Counted from the first letter of the stretch, positions 1 to 9,626 are shown. The stretch is DNA of 64,000 bases from Bacteroidota bacterium (GCA_023399595.1 JAEWOR010000006.1:12452-76451), one strand, 5' to 3'. Numbers and translations are program-made. Notes: a model not told the origin generated them from the letters alone.

Positions 1-584
1 AAATTTCAGAAAACTACAAACAATCCGAAAGCTTGCACACCTTTGTAGAATGGGCTTTGGAAGGAGCAGAAATAAGCATCAAAGATATTGAAGCGGTTTG
101 CTTAGGAAAAGGACCTGGTTCTTACACTGGTTTAAGGATTGGTGCGGCTTCTGCAAAGGGATTTTGTTATGGTTTGAACATTCCATTGGTTGCTGTAAAT
201 TCCATTGAGAGCATGGTTGAACCTTTTATTGATCAAGATTTCGATATTATTATTCCATTAATTGACGCTAGAAGAATGGAAGTTTACACCGCTGTTTATA
301 ATGGAAAAACAGGTGAGGAAATCTCTGCAACGGAAGCTAAAATTTTAGATGAAACCTCTTTTGCTGAATACAAAGATCAAAAAGTAATTTTTGTGGGTGA
401 TGGAGCCAAAAAAGCTCAAGAAATCTTACAATTACCGAATGTGGTATACAAAGATAACGTTTATCCTTCCTCGCAATATTTAATTAAAAAAGCGAACGAA
501 AAAATAGCTCAAAAAGACTTTGAAGACATCGCCTATTTTGAGCCTTTTTACTTGAAAGATTTTCATGGAGTAAAGAAAAAATAA
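1..584 (+). CDS. tsaB: TsaB, tRNA threonylcarbamoyladenosine biosynthesis protein (5' partial)
   Basis: TsaB is the ASKHA-fold partner of TsaD in making N6-threonylcarbamoyladenosine at position 37 of ANN-decoding tRNAs in the cytoplasm. The reading frame is open from position 3 to the stop at 584. The translation ISENYKQSESLHTFVEWAL at the edge is the usual TsaB segment some 25-30 residues after the start, so the true start lies left of the window and the TTG at 33 is internal. The family motif GKGPGSYTGLRIG follows near position 105, and a DARRMEVY-like strand supports the call. The gene converges on the DUF5687 gene with only six bases between them and no clear terminator. Confidence 0.93.
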   Translation, partial: ISENYKQSESLHTFVEWALEGAEISIKDIEAVCLGKGPGSYTGLRIGAASAKGFCYGLNIPLVAVNSIESMVEPFIDQDFDIIIPLIDARRMEVYTAVYNGKTGEEISATEAKILDETSFAEYKDQKVIFVGDGAKKAQEILQLPNVVYKDNVYPSSQYLIKKANEKIAQKDFEDIAYFEPFYLKDFHGVKKK

Positions 585-590
585 ACTTTC

Positions 591-2057
591 TTATACATTT
601 TTAAAAGAAGCAATAGTAGAATATTTTTCTTTTTTGTAGAGTTTTACAATCATATCAAATATTTTATCTCTCAAAAAGAAACCTATTAATCCTAAAACTG
701 CCAAACTGATAATTGCAGGTATCATTCCTAAGAAAAACTTCGTTACACCAAAAACCATCATCGGTAAAGCCATTTGAGGTAGGACAATCAACAACATTTT
801 AATATTGAAATTGTTTTCTCCACCCGCAAAACCTTTAGAAGTAGTATTTAAATCTATGGGTTTTTTATTGTAAGCACCCGCTAAAAGAGTAAGATATGAA
901 TTCACTCCAAGGTTATATAAACCTGCCGCTAATATGGTAAAGTAGAACTCCCAACTGTAAAAAATTCCGTAGAAAACAGCCAACACCATAGACAAAAGCG
1001 TTACCACTACAAACATCCACCATTTGGCTTTTAAATAATCTTTGTAAGGGATATTTTGCGTCATCATTAACGGATAATAAGAACTATCCCAAGCCGGAAC
1101 TTTCTGACCAAACATCATATTAAATCCGCCAGTGACAAATATTCCCAAGAAAATCTGCATAAAACTAAACTTATATCCAGAATTAAAAACAAGTAATCCA
1201 TAAAATAAAAACAAAAAACCTCCTATTAATGCAGAACGCGCAGCTTTACTTCTTCTTATCAATTTAATATCATTATTAATAAAAGTTCCTATTGCTCCAT
1301 ATTGATTAAGAAAATCTATGTTTTCAGTTTTCCCAACCGTTTTTTTCATTTCCAAACCTTTGTCCAAATACAAATTATTTTTAATGAAAAGAAAAGTAGC
1401 ATACCCAAAACCAAAAGCCAACAACAAAGGCAAAATTACCATCCATTTATTTTGATAAAATAGCATGAAGAAACTTTCGGAAATCTTAAGAAAATCAACC
1501 ACTTTAAAGTAATGTAAAAGTCCACAACCCAAAAATAAAGCCGCAAGAGAATATAAGATTACAGAATTCTTATTCAGAAGGGTATTGAGAAAAGCATTGA
1601 ATACAATAAAGAAAAAAACAGAACCCATCAAACATAAAATGGACACTGTAGAATAGTTCCCACTTCCAATTAATAAGACCGTAAACGGAATAATAAAAAG
1701 CAAAAACGCCCAACTGAAAAAGGAAGATAAAATTTTCAGGAAAATATAAGTTGTAATCTTATTTTTAGTGACATTTAAAGTAAGTAAAGGTTTTATATTA
1801 TTCGTAGGAAGCTGCTGAATAAAGTATTTCAATGACAAATCTATCAACCAATACAGCAAAAAGAATCTACAAAAGAAAACCAAAGGCTCCTCCCCTTCTT
1901 CTTTTGCATAAAAATACAGCCCAAAAGCGCCACCAAAAAATAGGAGTCCTAAATTGAAAAAACTCAGATACATAAGTATCTTCATGGCTATTCCGGCTCC
2001 AAATTGTGAGCTTCTAAAAAAACTTTTAAATTCTAATCTGAGTATCTTTCTGAACAT
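591..2057 (-). CDS. DUF5687 family integral membrane protein (possible ABC permease)
   Basis: A 488-residue polytopic membrane protein with roughly 10-12 hydrophobic segments spread over its length. It starts MFRKILRLEFKSFFRSSQFG, a basic N-terminus followed by the first membrane segment, as is usual in DUF5687 proteins of Bacteroidota. These proteins resemble ABC-2 type permeases and are often found beside an ABC ATPase. No ATPase is adjacent here; the nearest suitable one is at 31301-32011, and a partnership with it is only inference. The substrate is unknown. Confidence 0.75.
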   Translation of the reverse strand: MFRKILRLEFKSFFRSSQFGAGIAMKILMYLSFFNLGLLFFGGAFGLYFYAKEEGEEPLVFFCRFFLLYWLIDLSLKYFIQQLPTNNIKPLLTLNVTKNKITTYIFLKILSSFFSWAFLLFIIPFTVLLIGSGNYSTVSILCLMGSVFFFIVFNAFLNTLLNKNSVILYSLAALFLGCGLLHYFKVVDFLKISESFFMLFYQNKWMVILPLLLAFGFGYATFLFIKNNLYLDKGLEMKKTVGKTENIDFLNQYGAIGTFINNDIKLIRRSKAARSALIGGFLFLFYGLLVFNSGYKFSFMQIFLGIFVTGGFNMMFGQKVPAWDSSYYPLMMTQNIPYKDYLKAKWWMFVVVTLLSMVLAVFYGIFYSWEFYFTILAAGLYNLGVNSYLTLLAGAYNKKPIDLNTTSKGFAGGENNFNIKMLLIVLPQMALPMMVFGVTKFFLGMIPAIISLAVLGLIGFFLRDKIFDMIVKLYKKEKYSTIASFKNV

Positions 2058-2105
2058 ACAAATGCTTTTGATAAAAATACTAAAAACATTTATATGAGAA
2101 AGTTT

Positions 2106-3755
2106 TTAATTCATGAGTTCTTTTGCTTGTTGTAAAGCGGCATCTGTAATTTTTGAACCCGATAATAATTGAGCTATTTCCTGCAGTTTTTCATCTTGGT
2201 TTAAAGAAATAATAGTAGAAATAGTTTTCCCCGCAACATCCTGTTTTATAACCTTATAATTCTGTTGTCCTTTTGCTGCTACTTGCGCCAAATGTGTAAT
2301 GACAATAAGCTGTAAATTTTCGCCCATTGTTTTCATTAACTTACCCATTTCTTCGGCTACTTTACCAGAAACTCCAGTATCTATTTCATCTAAAATTAAA
2401 GTCGGAAGTTCAGAATTTTCAGCAATAATTTTCTTAATGGCCAACATCACTCTTGATCGTTCACCACCCGAAATAGCAGATTGAATTGGCTTTAATGGAA
2501 AACCAGAATTGGCTTGAAATAAAATAGCAATATTCTCTTTTCCAAACTTATTAAAATGAGCACTTTCTGTAAGATCTACTCCAATTTTTGCCTTTTCTAA
2601 GCCTAATTGTTTTAGTAAATCTTCCATTCTCTTTTCGAAAATAGGAATAGATTTCTTTCTATTATCTGAAAGTTTTTTAGCAAGTTTTGTGAGTTTTACT
2701 TCAATATCATTAATTTTTTGCGAAGTTTCAAGAATAAATTCATCAAGTTCTGCAAAGCCAGATTGTTCACCAGATAATTGATTTCTCAGTTCAATAAGTT
2801 CCTCAACCGTTTTTACATCATGTTTTAAAAATAAAGTATTGATTTTGTTGATTTTCAAGTTCAACTGATCCAATAAATCTTGGTTCACTTCTATTTTCTC
2901 TGCTGCATCTTGAAGTTCAAAAAGAATATCTTTAAATTCTAAGAAAAGACTCTCATAACGCTGAGAGATTTCTGAAAATTCGTGAGAAAGTTCTGCAGTC
3001 TTAGAAAGTTTTGCTCTCACCTCATTCAAGCCGTCTAAAACGCCAATTTCCTCCTGATCCATTCTTGCAAAAGCTTGAGATAAATTCTCAGAAATAGCTC
3101 CTGCATTTTCCTGCGTTGAAAGTTGAGACTGCAAATCTTCCCAATTTACATGATCCAAATCTAAGTCCTGAAGTTCGTTAAGCAAGAAATTTTTGTATTC
3201 CGATTCTTTATTACCTTCTAAAACTTGATTTTTAAGTTGCTCCAAATGTTTCTTCAACATTTGCCATTCAGAAAAAAGATTTTGAAATTCTAACGTAATA
3301 TTTTTATTATCACTTAGTCCATCAATAATAGCAAACTGATAGTCTTCATTCAACAAATTTGAGGTTTCAAACTGTGAATGTATATCAATAAGTTTCTCCG
3401 AAAGTTGCTTTAGAACATCTAAAGTAGTAGGGACATCATTAATAAACGCTCTGGATTTCCCAGATGTTAAAATTTCCCTTCTGATGATGGTGGGATTTTC
3501 AAAATCTAAATCATTATCCTCAAAAAAAGATTTCAAATGATCATGAATTACAAATTCAGCTTCTACAATACTTTTATTCTCGGCGTTAGAAATGGATTTT
3601 ACATCCACTCTTTCGCCTAAAATTAAACGCAATGCACTCAAGATAATAGATTTACCCGCACCTGTTTCACCGGTAATTACTTGTAAACCTTCGTGCAAGT
3701 TAATTTCCAGCTGATCTATTAGCGCAAAATTTTGTATAAATATTCTTGAAAGCAT
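2106..3755 (-). CDS. recN: DNA repair protein RecN
   Basis: RecN is an SMC-like ATPase that acts early in recombinational repair of double-strand breaks. The 549-residue protein has the normal length. A Walker A motif GETGAGKS lies at residues 29-36, long coiled-coil stretches occupy about residues 150-370, the ABC signature SGGERSR lies near residue 430, and Walker B LILDEIDTGVSG follows about 30 residues later. A switch histidine is present in VITHLAQVA. The start is the ATG of MLSRIFIQNFALI, the family's conserved beginning. It lies between two unrelated membrane or secreted genes and probably has its own promoter. Confidence 0.96.
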   Translation of the reverse strand: MLSRIFIQNFALIDQLEINLHEGLQVITGETGAGKSIILSALRLILGERVDVKSISNAENKSIVEAEFVIHDHLKSFFEDNDLDFENPTIIRREILTSGKSRAFINDVPTTLDVLKQLSEKLIDIHSQFETSNLLNEDYQFAIIDGLSDNKNITLEFQNLFSEWQMLKKHLEQLKNQVLEGNKESEYKNFLLNELQDLDLDHVNWEDLQSQLSTQENAGAISENLSQAFARMDQEEIGVLDGLNEVRAKLSKTAELSHEFSEISQRYESLFLEFKDILFELQDAAEKIEVNQDLLDQLNLKINKINTLFLKHDVKTVEELIELRNQLSGEQSGFAELDEFILETSQKINDIEVKLTKLAKKLSDNRKKSIPIFEKRMEDLLKQLGLEKAKIGVDLTESAHFNKFGKENIAILFQANSGFPLKPIQSAISGGERSRVMLAIKKIIAENSELPTLILDEIDTGVSGKVAEEMGKLMKTMGENLQLIVITHLAQVAAKGQQNYKVIKQDVAGKTISTIISLNQDEKLQEIAQLLSGSKITDAALQQAKELMN

Positions 3756-3824
3756 TGATGAATAAGCAGATTTAATCTACAAAGATAAAAGTTTAGAAAT
3801 GAATAAAAGAAAATTTAGGAAAGC

Positions 3825-4724
3825 TTATTTCCAATTATTCCACTTGGTATCGGTGTATTTAGGTGCGAAAATAATCATGAGTTGTTTAAGATCATTCAGA
3901 TTAACACCTCCGTTATTACCACTTTTGAAAATATTGTAAATTTCATCACTTTTAGAATCTACAAACAAATTGAAAACATAACTCTGCTGGAAAGAGTTTT
4001 CATACATTTTAAGCCTCATTAAAGCTTCAAAAATAGCTTTTTTAGCAGGAGTAGGATCTTGATTGTACAAACCATCCAAACCAACTCTGTGGTAAGCGTA
4101 CATACTTGCCCTAAATTGGTTCATATTAGAATTTAAAAGCTCATTTACTAAAGTCATTCTCGATTTTGGCCCTTCCACTTGCGCCCATCCTTCATAGCCT
4201 CTATTCTGAGCATTTGAAGCAATTGTCTGCGCTTTAGAAAACCACTGCGTTCCAGAATTTGTTTGGAAACTGTCCGCATCGTATCCTAAAATTAAATAAA
4301 TATAGTAGCTGATAATATCTGTAAGATTTTTGCCAGAAAACTGTCTTTCATTGAATACTAAATTCTCATTTTCTGCGTATTCAAAGGCAAATTTAGTATC
4401 ATTGAGATTGAGCATGGGAGATTCGTAGGAAGTTCCGTACACAGGACGAACAAACTGCACAACAAGGTTTCCCTTGAAGGTATTCCCATTTCTTTCGCCA
4501 ATAACGATGGCAAAATTGGCTTTAATTTTCTCAAAATTCTGAAGCTTTTTACCTGTCCAACTGGTATTATTAACAAAATCTCTGATAGATTTTTCTAAAG
4601 TTTTATACACCTGTTGGTTACTACCCCCCAATTGCTGTGCATTTACCTGAACATTTGAAAAGATTTCTTGCGAAAATCCAAGGTTGAAGGTTAATAGTAG
4701 AAATATGTAGATAATTTTTTTCAT
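3825..4724 (-). CDS. DUF4835 family secreted protein
   Basis: A 299-residue protein with a cleavable signal peptide (MKKIIYIFLLLTFNLGFSQ). It matches the Bacteroidota DUF4835 family in length, in the early phrase 'IFSNVQVNAQQLGGSN' and in the C-terminal 'IFAPKYTDTKWNNWK'. The function of the family is unknown; export to the periplasm is inferred. It follows coaBC on the same strand after about 70 bases, an order I recall from other flavobacteria, so the two may be co-transcribed with recN further downstream. Confidence 0.85.
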   Translation of the reverse strand: MKKIIYIFLLLTFNLGFSQEIFSNVQVNAQQLGGSNQQVYKTLEKSIRDFVNNTSWTGKKLQNFEKIKANFAIVIGERNGNTFKGNLVVQFVRPVYGTSYESPMLNLNDTKFAFEYAENENLVFNERQFSGKNLTDIISYYIYLILGYDADSFQTNSGTQWFSKAQTIASNAQNRGYEGWAQVEGPKSRMTLVNELLNSNMNQFRASMYAYHRVGLDGLYNQDPTPAKKAIFEALMRLKMYENSFQQSYVFNLFVDSKSDEIYNIFKSGNNGGVNLNDLKQLMIIFAPKYTDTKWNNWK

Positions 4725-4792
4725 TAGGTATATAAAAATTGAGAACGGAAATTTATAAAATTTATTTGAATTCTTTGACTTTTAGTTAAAAT

Positions 4793-5998
4793 CTATACTG
4801 TTAAATGACTTTCAATGGTGTTGAAAATATCCTTCGCAACATTCTCTTTAGACTTTAAACTAAATTCTAATTTATCATCTTTCGTAAAAATTTTAATTTT
4901 ATTGGTATCATTTTTAAAACCTGCACCTTCGTCTCTAAGGGAATTCAAGACAATCATATCCAAATTTTTCTTTTGCAATTTCCCTTTAGCATTTTCTTCT
5001 TCATTCTGAGTTTCTAGTGCAAATCCTACTAAAAATTGATTCTTTTTACTTTCACCCATTGTTTTTAGAATATCCGGATTTTTCACCAATTCTATAACGA
5101 GTTCATCATCATTTTTCTTAATTTTTTCTTTGGCAATTTCTTTGGGAGCATAATCTGCAACTGCAGCGCTTGCAATAGCAATATCTACATTATTGTAATA
5201 TTCAAAAACTTTTGCTAACATTTCCTTTGCAGAAGTTACTCTGTGAAGTTCAATATTATCGGATTTTACATTCAAATTACTAGGTCCAGAAACCAAAATT
5301 ACTTTGGCACCTCTCTTAACTGCTTCTTCCGCCAACGAGAAACCCATTTTCCCTGACGAATGATTTCCTATAAACCTTACTGGATCAATAGCTTCATAAG
5401 TGGGGCCTGCAGTAATCAAAACTGTTTTTCCTCTTAAAGATTTCGAACTAGATGTTTCATTGAAAAAACCTTCAATTGTTTTAGAAATTGTTTCTGGCTC
5501 GGCCATTCTTCCTTGTCCAACCAATCCACTTGCCAATTCTCCATTTTCTGCCGGAATAATAATATGACCAAAATCTTGAGCTAGATCTAAGTTTTGTTGT
5601 GTTGATGGATGCTGATACATGTCTAAATCCATAGCAGGAGCTATAAAAACTGGACATTTTGCAGACATATAAGTTGCAATGGCTAGATTATCACAAATTC
5701 CATGAACCATTTTAGCTAAAGTATTTGCGGTACAAGGCGCAACCAACATTACATCTGCCCAAAGTGCCATTTCTACATGACTGTTCCACGAACCATTATC
5801 ATTATAAAACTCTGAATATACGGGATTTTTAGAAAGCGTAGCTAAACTCAATTTGGTTACAAACTCTTCAGCATCTTTCGTCATGATTACTTGAACTTCT
5901 GCTCCCATTTTAATAAAACCTCTTATTAAAAAATGAATTTTATAAGCAGCAATCCCTCCTGTAACCGCAATGAGAATTTTTTTCCCAATGATATTCAT
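4793..5998 (-). CDS. coaBC: Bifunctional phosphopantothenoylcysteine decarboxylase / phosphopantothenate-cysteine ligase
   Basis: CoaBC carries out two steps of coenzyme A synthesis: coupling 4'-phosphopantothenate to cysteine and decarboxylating the product to 4'-phosphopantetheine. The N-terminal flavoprotein domain (about residues 1-180) has the catalytic histidine in 'WNSHVEMALWAD', the flavin loop 'APCTANTLAKM' and the substrate motif 'APAMDLDMY', a variant of the usual PAMN motif. The C-terminal ligase domain starts at 'KTVLITAGPTYEAIDPVRFIGN'. Length (401 residues) is normal. A hairpin terminator at 6060-6088 separates it from the upstream rpoZ-like gene, so transcription likely begins just upstream. 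Confidence 0.96.
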   Translation of the reverse strand: MNIIGKKILIAVTGGIAAYKIHFLIRGFIKMGAEVQVIMTKDAEEFVTKLSLATLSKNPVYSEFYNDNGSWNSHVEMALWADVMLVAPCTANTLAKMVHGICDNLAIATYMSAKCPVFIAPAMDLDMYQHPSTQQNLDLAQDFGHIIIPAENGELASGLVGQGRMAEPETISKTIEGFFNETSSSKSLRGKTVLITAGPTYEAIDPVRFIGNHSSGKMGFSLAEEAVKRGAKVILVSGPSNLNVKSDNIELHRVTSAKEMLAKVFEYYNNVDIAIASAAVADYAPKEIAKEKIKKNDDELVIELVKNPDILKTMGESKKNQFLVGFALETQNEEENAKGKLQKKNLDMIVLNSLRDEGAGFKNDTNKIKIFTKDDKLEFSLKSKENVAKDIFNTIESHLTV

Positions 5999-6059
5999 AG
6001 TCTAAATTTTAATACTACTAAATTACTAAAAATATTGGTCTTCCATCTTAAAAAAACAA

Positions 6060-6088
6060 CGGTCATCAAAGAAAATCCTTGATGACCG
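6060..6088. terminator. Intrinsic terminator between the omega gene and coaBC
   Basis: A 10-bp perfect stem (CGGTCATCAA at 6060-6069, its complement at 6079-6088) with a nine-base loop. T-rich runs lie on both sides, so it could work in either direction. Its position after the omega-subunit stop codon suggests it ends that leftward transcript. Confidence 0.8.
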
Positions 6089-6110
6089 CTTATTTTTTTT
6101 AAACTAAAAA

Positions 6111-6434
6111 TTAGTTTTTATCCTCTGTTTTTCTGAAGTATATTTCATCATCCAACCATTCTCTAATAGCAATAGAGGTTGGCTTTGGAAGTTTTTCGTA
6201 ATGTTTAGAGATTTCGATTTGCTCTCTGTTTTCAAAAACTTCTTCTAAAGTTGAATTATGCACAGCAAACTCATCTAATTTATTATGAAGCTCAGTACGG
6301 ATTTCTGCATTTATCTGCTCCGCTCTTTTACCCATAATTACAATAGCTTCATAGATAGAAGCTACTTTATCTTCAATTTTATCTTTATCGTAAGTAATAG
6401 TACTTAACTCAGCTGTAGAATCTTTTACACTCAT
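6111..6434 (-). CDS. rpoZ: DNA-directed RNA polymerase subunit omega
   Basis: A 107-residue protein of the Bacteroidota omega/RPB6-like family, which helps assemble RNA polymerase. The segment 'SIYEAIVIMGKRAEQINAEIRTELHNKL' is the conserved helix contacting the beta' subunit. It lies directly downstream of bamD with about 40 bases between, an arrangement I recall from flavobacteria, and directly upstream of the 6060-6088 terminator. The family is divergent from proteobacterial RpoZ, so the symbol follows function rather than close similarity. Confidence 0.85.
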   Translation of the reverse strand: MSVKDSTAELSTITYDKDKIEDKVASIYEAIVIMGKRAEQINAEIRTELHNKLDEFAVHNSTLEEVFENREQIEISKHYEKLPKPTSIAIREWLDDEIYFRKTEDKN

Positions 6435-6475
6435 TTTCAGGAATTTATTTCTTTATAGAACTGCAAATTTACGAA

Positions 6476-7471
6476 TTATCTTTTAATCTCAAAAGTTGCT
6501 GCCGGTGGAGGTGTTTGAAGCTTTACACTATCCCTTTGAATTTGCTGTGCTTTTTTCTCTGCATCTGCTTGGTCTTTCAACTGTTGGTCTGTTTTATTTC
6601 TTTGAGCTATTTTTTCAGCTTCTCTTTTTTGTTTGTCTGTAAGAAGCTTCAAACGCGCTTCATGATTCTTTTTTACGGTAACAAAATCCACCTTTTCTTT
6701 CTCTAGTTTTTGTCTAATATCTGTTGCGGCTTTTGCATATTCTGTATTAGGAAGTTCTTTTTCCACTTGTTTAGCAAAAGAAATCCCACTGTCAATACGC
6801 TCATCTTTAAGATCATAAACCGATAATTTCGCCAACTCAAATCTCGACTTCAAGATATAATCATAGATTTTGGGTCTAAGTTTAGTACTTGGGAAATCGT
6901 CTAAAACATTCTGCAAAGCAACATTTGCTGCTTTATATTCACCCATTTGGTAATATTGCTTAGCATTTTCGTAAGCTTTAACTTCCAATTTATTGCTAAG
7001 TTCTTCAATCATCTGATTAATGTTCTCTGATTTTGATGAATTAGGATAGTTATTTAAAAAGTCCTGAAGTTCATTTATCGCAGAAATTGTATTGCTCTGA
7101 TCCAAATTATAGTCCATAGATCCTTCATAATAGCATAAAGCAGACATATAGGCTGCGTCTTCTTTTCTTGGATCTTGAGGATAGTTTACTGCAAAATTTT
7201 TGAATTGATGTCCTGCAAGTTTGTAGTTTTTATCATAATAATTAGCATACGCTGTATTATAATGCACTAGCGTTACCTCATCTGTTCCTGCCACTAACTT
7301 CGTCAAACGATCATATAAAGCCAATGCATTCTTCCACTTTTTCTTAGCAAAATTATCATTTGCAGCTTTCAGAATAAAGTTTTTATCTGCACTTCTCATT
7401 GCTTTCTCTTGCTGACTAACGCAGCCAGAAAGTACCACAACCGTTAAAATACCTAAAAATATTTTTTTCAT
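6476..7471 (-). CDS. bamD: Outer membrane protein assembly factor BamD
   Basis: BamD is the TPR lipoprotein of the beta-barrel assembly machine; it binds BamA on the periplasmic face of the outer membrane. The protein (331 residues) begins with a lipoprotein signal, MKKIFLGILTVVVLSGC, giving a lipidated cysteine at residue 17. TPR repeats run over about residues 35-260 ('YDRLTKLVAGTDEVTLVHYNTAYANYYDK', 'FAVNYPQDPRKEDAAYMSALCYYE'). The last 60 residues are charged and rich in K, E and Q. It probably shares a transcript with the downstream omega gene. Confidence 0.9.
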   Translation of the reverse strand: MKKIFLGILTVVVLSGCVSQQEKAMRSADKNFILKAANDNFAKKKWKNALALYDRLTKLVAGTDEVTLVHYNTAYANYYDKNYKLAGHQFKNFAVNYPQDPRKEDAAYMSALCYYEGSMDYNLDQSNTISAINELQDFLNNYPNSSKSENINQMIEELSNKLEVKAYENAKQYYQMGEYKAANVALQNVLDDFPSTKLRPKIYDYILKSRFELAKLSVYDLKDERIDSGISFAKQVEKELPNTEYAKAATDIRQKLEKEKVDFVTVKKNHEARLKLLTDKQKREAEKIAQRNKTDQQLKDQADAEKKAQQIQRDSVKLQTPPPAATFEIKR

Positions 7472-7581
7472 AAAAAATGTACTACGCCCAAACTCGGATT
7501 ACTCAATTTTAGGACAATCAATTTGCAAAAATAAAATTTTTTTATCAATGATTCTTTTTTTATCATTATTTAACTAAATTT

Positions 7582-8208
7582 TCACTCAGAAACATATCCT
7601 AAAGTAGCAAAAACACTAAAAAGCAAATTCGTTCTTACTTTTTTTTCGGCTTGTTTCAGATAATTTACATCATCTTTATTAGCATTAATGTAAATTCGAT
7701 AGAATTCTTTATTTCTAATTACAAATAATGTAGCCCCAATAATGTTGGTGAGAATATCTTCAGATTTAGGGGCAAATGTAAATATTCCCATTGCAATTCC
7801 TTTTTTCACCACCTCATCTAATGTATTGACGCATAATTTGTAAAAATCCAGCAATTCATCTTTCAAATGGTCTGTATATCTTAATTCTTGGGTTACAAAA
7901 CCATGGAAATAACTATACTTAAACAATTGAGAAACAATATACTTAATAATTTCTTTCATTTGCATTTCTGGCTTTCCCGACATAATGGTTGCAGCAAATT
8001 CGGAAAAATTTTTTCTAGTTTTATGAACTCGGTATTGGTACAAATACGCCATCATTTTTTCCTTTGAACCAAAGTAATAAGAAATCATGGCAACATTTAC
8101 ATTGGATTTGGTGCAAATTTCTCTCACAGAAGTTCCATCATAACCTTGTTGAGCAATGAGTTCTTCGGCAACATTTAAAATATGAATTTGTTTTTCAGAA
8201 AGTTTCAT
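7582..8208 (-). CDS. TetR/AcrR family transcriptional regulator
   Basis: A 208-residue repressor-like protein. The N-terminal helix-turn-helix covers about residues 8-52 with the usual TetR pattern 'AEELIAQQGYDGTSVREICTKSNVNVAMISYYFGSKEKMMAYLY'. The C-terminal ligand domain is all-helical and not assignable to a ligand. It is divergent from the tatD-like gene at 8285 with about 75 bases between, so it may control that promoter or its own. No efflux operon lies beside it to suggest a target. Confidence 0.9.
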   Translation of the reverse strand: MKLSEKQIHILNVAEELIAQQGYDGTSVREICTKSNVNVAMISYYFGSKEKMMAYLYQYRVHKTRKNFSEFAATIMSGKPEMQMKEIIKYIVSQLFKYSYFHGFVTQELRYTDHLKDELLDFYKLCVNTLDEVVKKGIAMGIFTFAPKSEDILTNIIGATLFVIRNKEFYRIYINANKDDVNYLKQAEKKVRTNLLFSVFATLGYVSE

Positions 8209-8273
8209 ACCTAATAATTTCCCAATAATATTTTCTTTTCAAAATTATAAACATTTGTTTAATCTATATTATT

Positions 8274-8281
8274 TATTTTTG
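8274..8281 (+). promoter_or_regulatory. -7 box (TATTTTTG) just before the tatD-like gene
   Basis: A perfect match to the Bacteroidota -7 consensus TAnnTTTG lies three bases before the ATG at 8285. If used, transcription would begin at or next to the start codon and give a leaderless mRNA. A TTG at 8255-8257 lies 16 bases upstream, shorter than the usual spacing, so this is a weak call. Confidence 0.3.
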
Positions 8282-8284
8282 AAA

Positions 8285-8911
8285 ATGTTTTTCAACTTCC
8301 ATCATCATCAACCTCATCTTAAAAACGGAATTTACAACCTTCCCTTGTTTGCTGAGCCTACTGAACACCTTTTTTCAGCGGGAATTCATCCTCAAGGTAT
8401 TTTACAAAATGATGAAAAAAAAATGCGGAATTGGCTGGAAGAAGTTTCCCAAAACAAAAATTGCTTTGCAATTGGAGAATGTGGATTAGATGGACTGCTA
8501 GAAACAGATAAAAACGTTCAAAAGGATATATTTCTCCAACAAATTTCTCTTGCCAACAAATTACAAAAACCATTAATCATACATTGTGTAAGGATGTTTT
8601 CGGAACTCATTCCACTAAGAAAAAAGAGCTCACTCCCAATGGTTATTCATGGTTTTAACAAAAAACAAAATATAGCCGAAAATTTGTTGCGAAATAATTT
8701 TTACATGAGTTTTGGAAAAGCGGTATTCAATAATTTATCTTTGCAAAAAACTTTAGAAATAGTCCCTTTAAAAAGATTTTTTATTGAAACGGATGATGCC
8801 GATTTTAATATTGATGAACTTTATGAAAAGGTAGCTCAACTAAAAAAAATAACAACCTCTGAATTACAACAAATAATTTCTGAGAATTTAGAAGCTTTAA
8901 AAAATGGATAA
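8285..8911 (+). CDS. TatD family metal-dependent hydrolase
   Basis: TatD-type proteins are TIM-barrel metallohydrolases with DNase activity in several members. The chosen ATG gives MFFNFHHHQPH, where the first strand and its metal-binding histidines lie at the very start, as in Bacteroidota homologues. A TTG 30 bases upstream would only add an AT-rich, non-conserved tail. Further metal-site strands are 'FAIGECGLDGL' (Glu), 'LIIHCVRMF' (His), 'PMVIHGFNK' (His) and 'FFIETDDADF' (Asp). The length is about 209 residues, shorter than the usual 255-265, so parts of the barrel are compact. Its end overlaps the start of tcdA by eight bases, suggesting coupling with tcdA and rnpA. Confidence 0.85.
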   Translation: MFFNFHHHQPHLKNGIYNLPLFAEPTEHLFSAGIHPQGILQNDEKKMRNWLEEVSQNKNCFAIGECGLDGLLETDKNVQKDIFLQQISLANKLQKPLIIHCVRMFSELIPLRKKSSLPMVIHGFNKKQNIAENLLRNNFYMSFGKAVFNNLSLQKTLEIVPLKRFFIETDDADFNIDELYEKVAQLKKITTSELQQIISENLEALKNG

Positions 8912-9626
8912 ATACTGGCTGGAAAGAACTGAACTTCTTATAAAAAATGAAGGATTAGAAAAGCTGAAAAACGCTTCAGTTTTGGTAGTTGGACTAGGAG
9001 GTGTTGGTTCTTTTGCTGCAGAATTTCTGGCTAGAGCTGGCGTGGGAAAAATGACTATTGTAGATGGTGACACCGTAGATATCACCAATATCAACAGACA
9101 GCTTCCTGCATTACATTCCACAGTAGATCAGCACAAAGTAGAAGTTGTTGCTGCAAGATTATTAGATATTAACACTGAAATACAGCTCACAAAAATCAAT
9201 GAATTTCTAAATCCTGAAAGAATGGATGAAATTCTGGACAGTGAAAAATTTAATTACATTTTAGATTGCATAGATAGCGTTACTCCAAAAATTACTTTAA
9301 TAAAAGCTGCTAAACGAAAAAAAATAAAAATCGTAAGTTGCATGGGAGCTGGAGGAAAGGTGGATCCAAGCAAAGTAATGGTGAGAGATATTAGCAAGAC
9401 CAACAATTGTTTCTTGGCAAGAACGGTAAGAAAAAGATTAAAAAAAGAAAAGATTAATAAAGGAATCCGCTGTGTTTTTTCAAACGAAGTTCAAAGTGAG
9501 GAAAGTTTGAAAATGACTGATGGAAGTAATTATAAAAGATCTTTTTATGGTACCATAAGCTATATTCCCGCAATGTTTGGATTGTATGCAGCTGCAGAAG
9601 TAATCAATTATTTGATCAAAGAATAA
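8904..9626 (+). CDS. tcdA: tRNA threonylcarbamoyladenosine dehydratase TcdA
   Basis: TcdA is an E1-like (ThiF/MoeB/HesA) ATP-dependent enzyme that cyclises the t6A37 modification to ct6A. The 240-residue protein has the nucleotide-binding 'VVGLGGVGSFAAEFLARAGVG' near residues 28-50, the 'DGDTVDITNINRQ' strand and 'DCIDSVTPKITLI'. It acts on the same tRNA modification made with TsaB, whose gene is at the left edge. It overlaps the tatD-like gene by eight bases, and its last base is the first base of the rnpA start codon, so the three genes look translationally coupled. Confidence 0.9.
   Translation: MDKYWLERTELLIKNEGLEKLKNASVLVVGLGGVGSFAAEFLARAGVGKMTIVDGDTVDITNINRQLPALHSTVDQHKVEVVAARLLDINTEIQLTKINEFLNPERMDEILDSEKFNYILDCIDSVTPKITLIKAAKRKKIKIVSCMGAGGKVDPSKVMVRDISKTNNCFLARTVRKRLKKEKINKGIRCVFSNEVQSEESLKMTDGSNYKRSFYGTISYIPAMFGLYAAAEVINYLIKE

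Noticed and set aside
33..584. TTG at 33 as the tsaB start
   Set aside because: The frame is open to the window edge and the residues before it match TsaB, so the gene simply begins outside the window.
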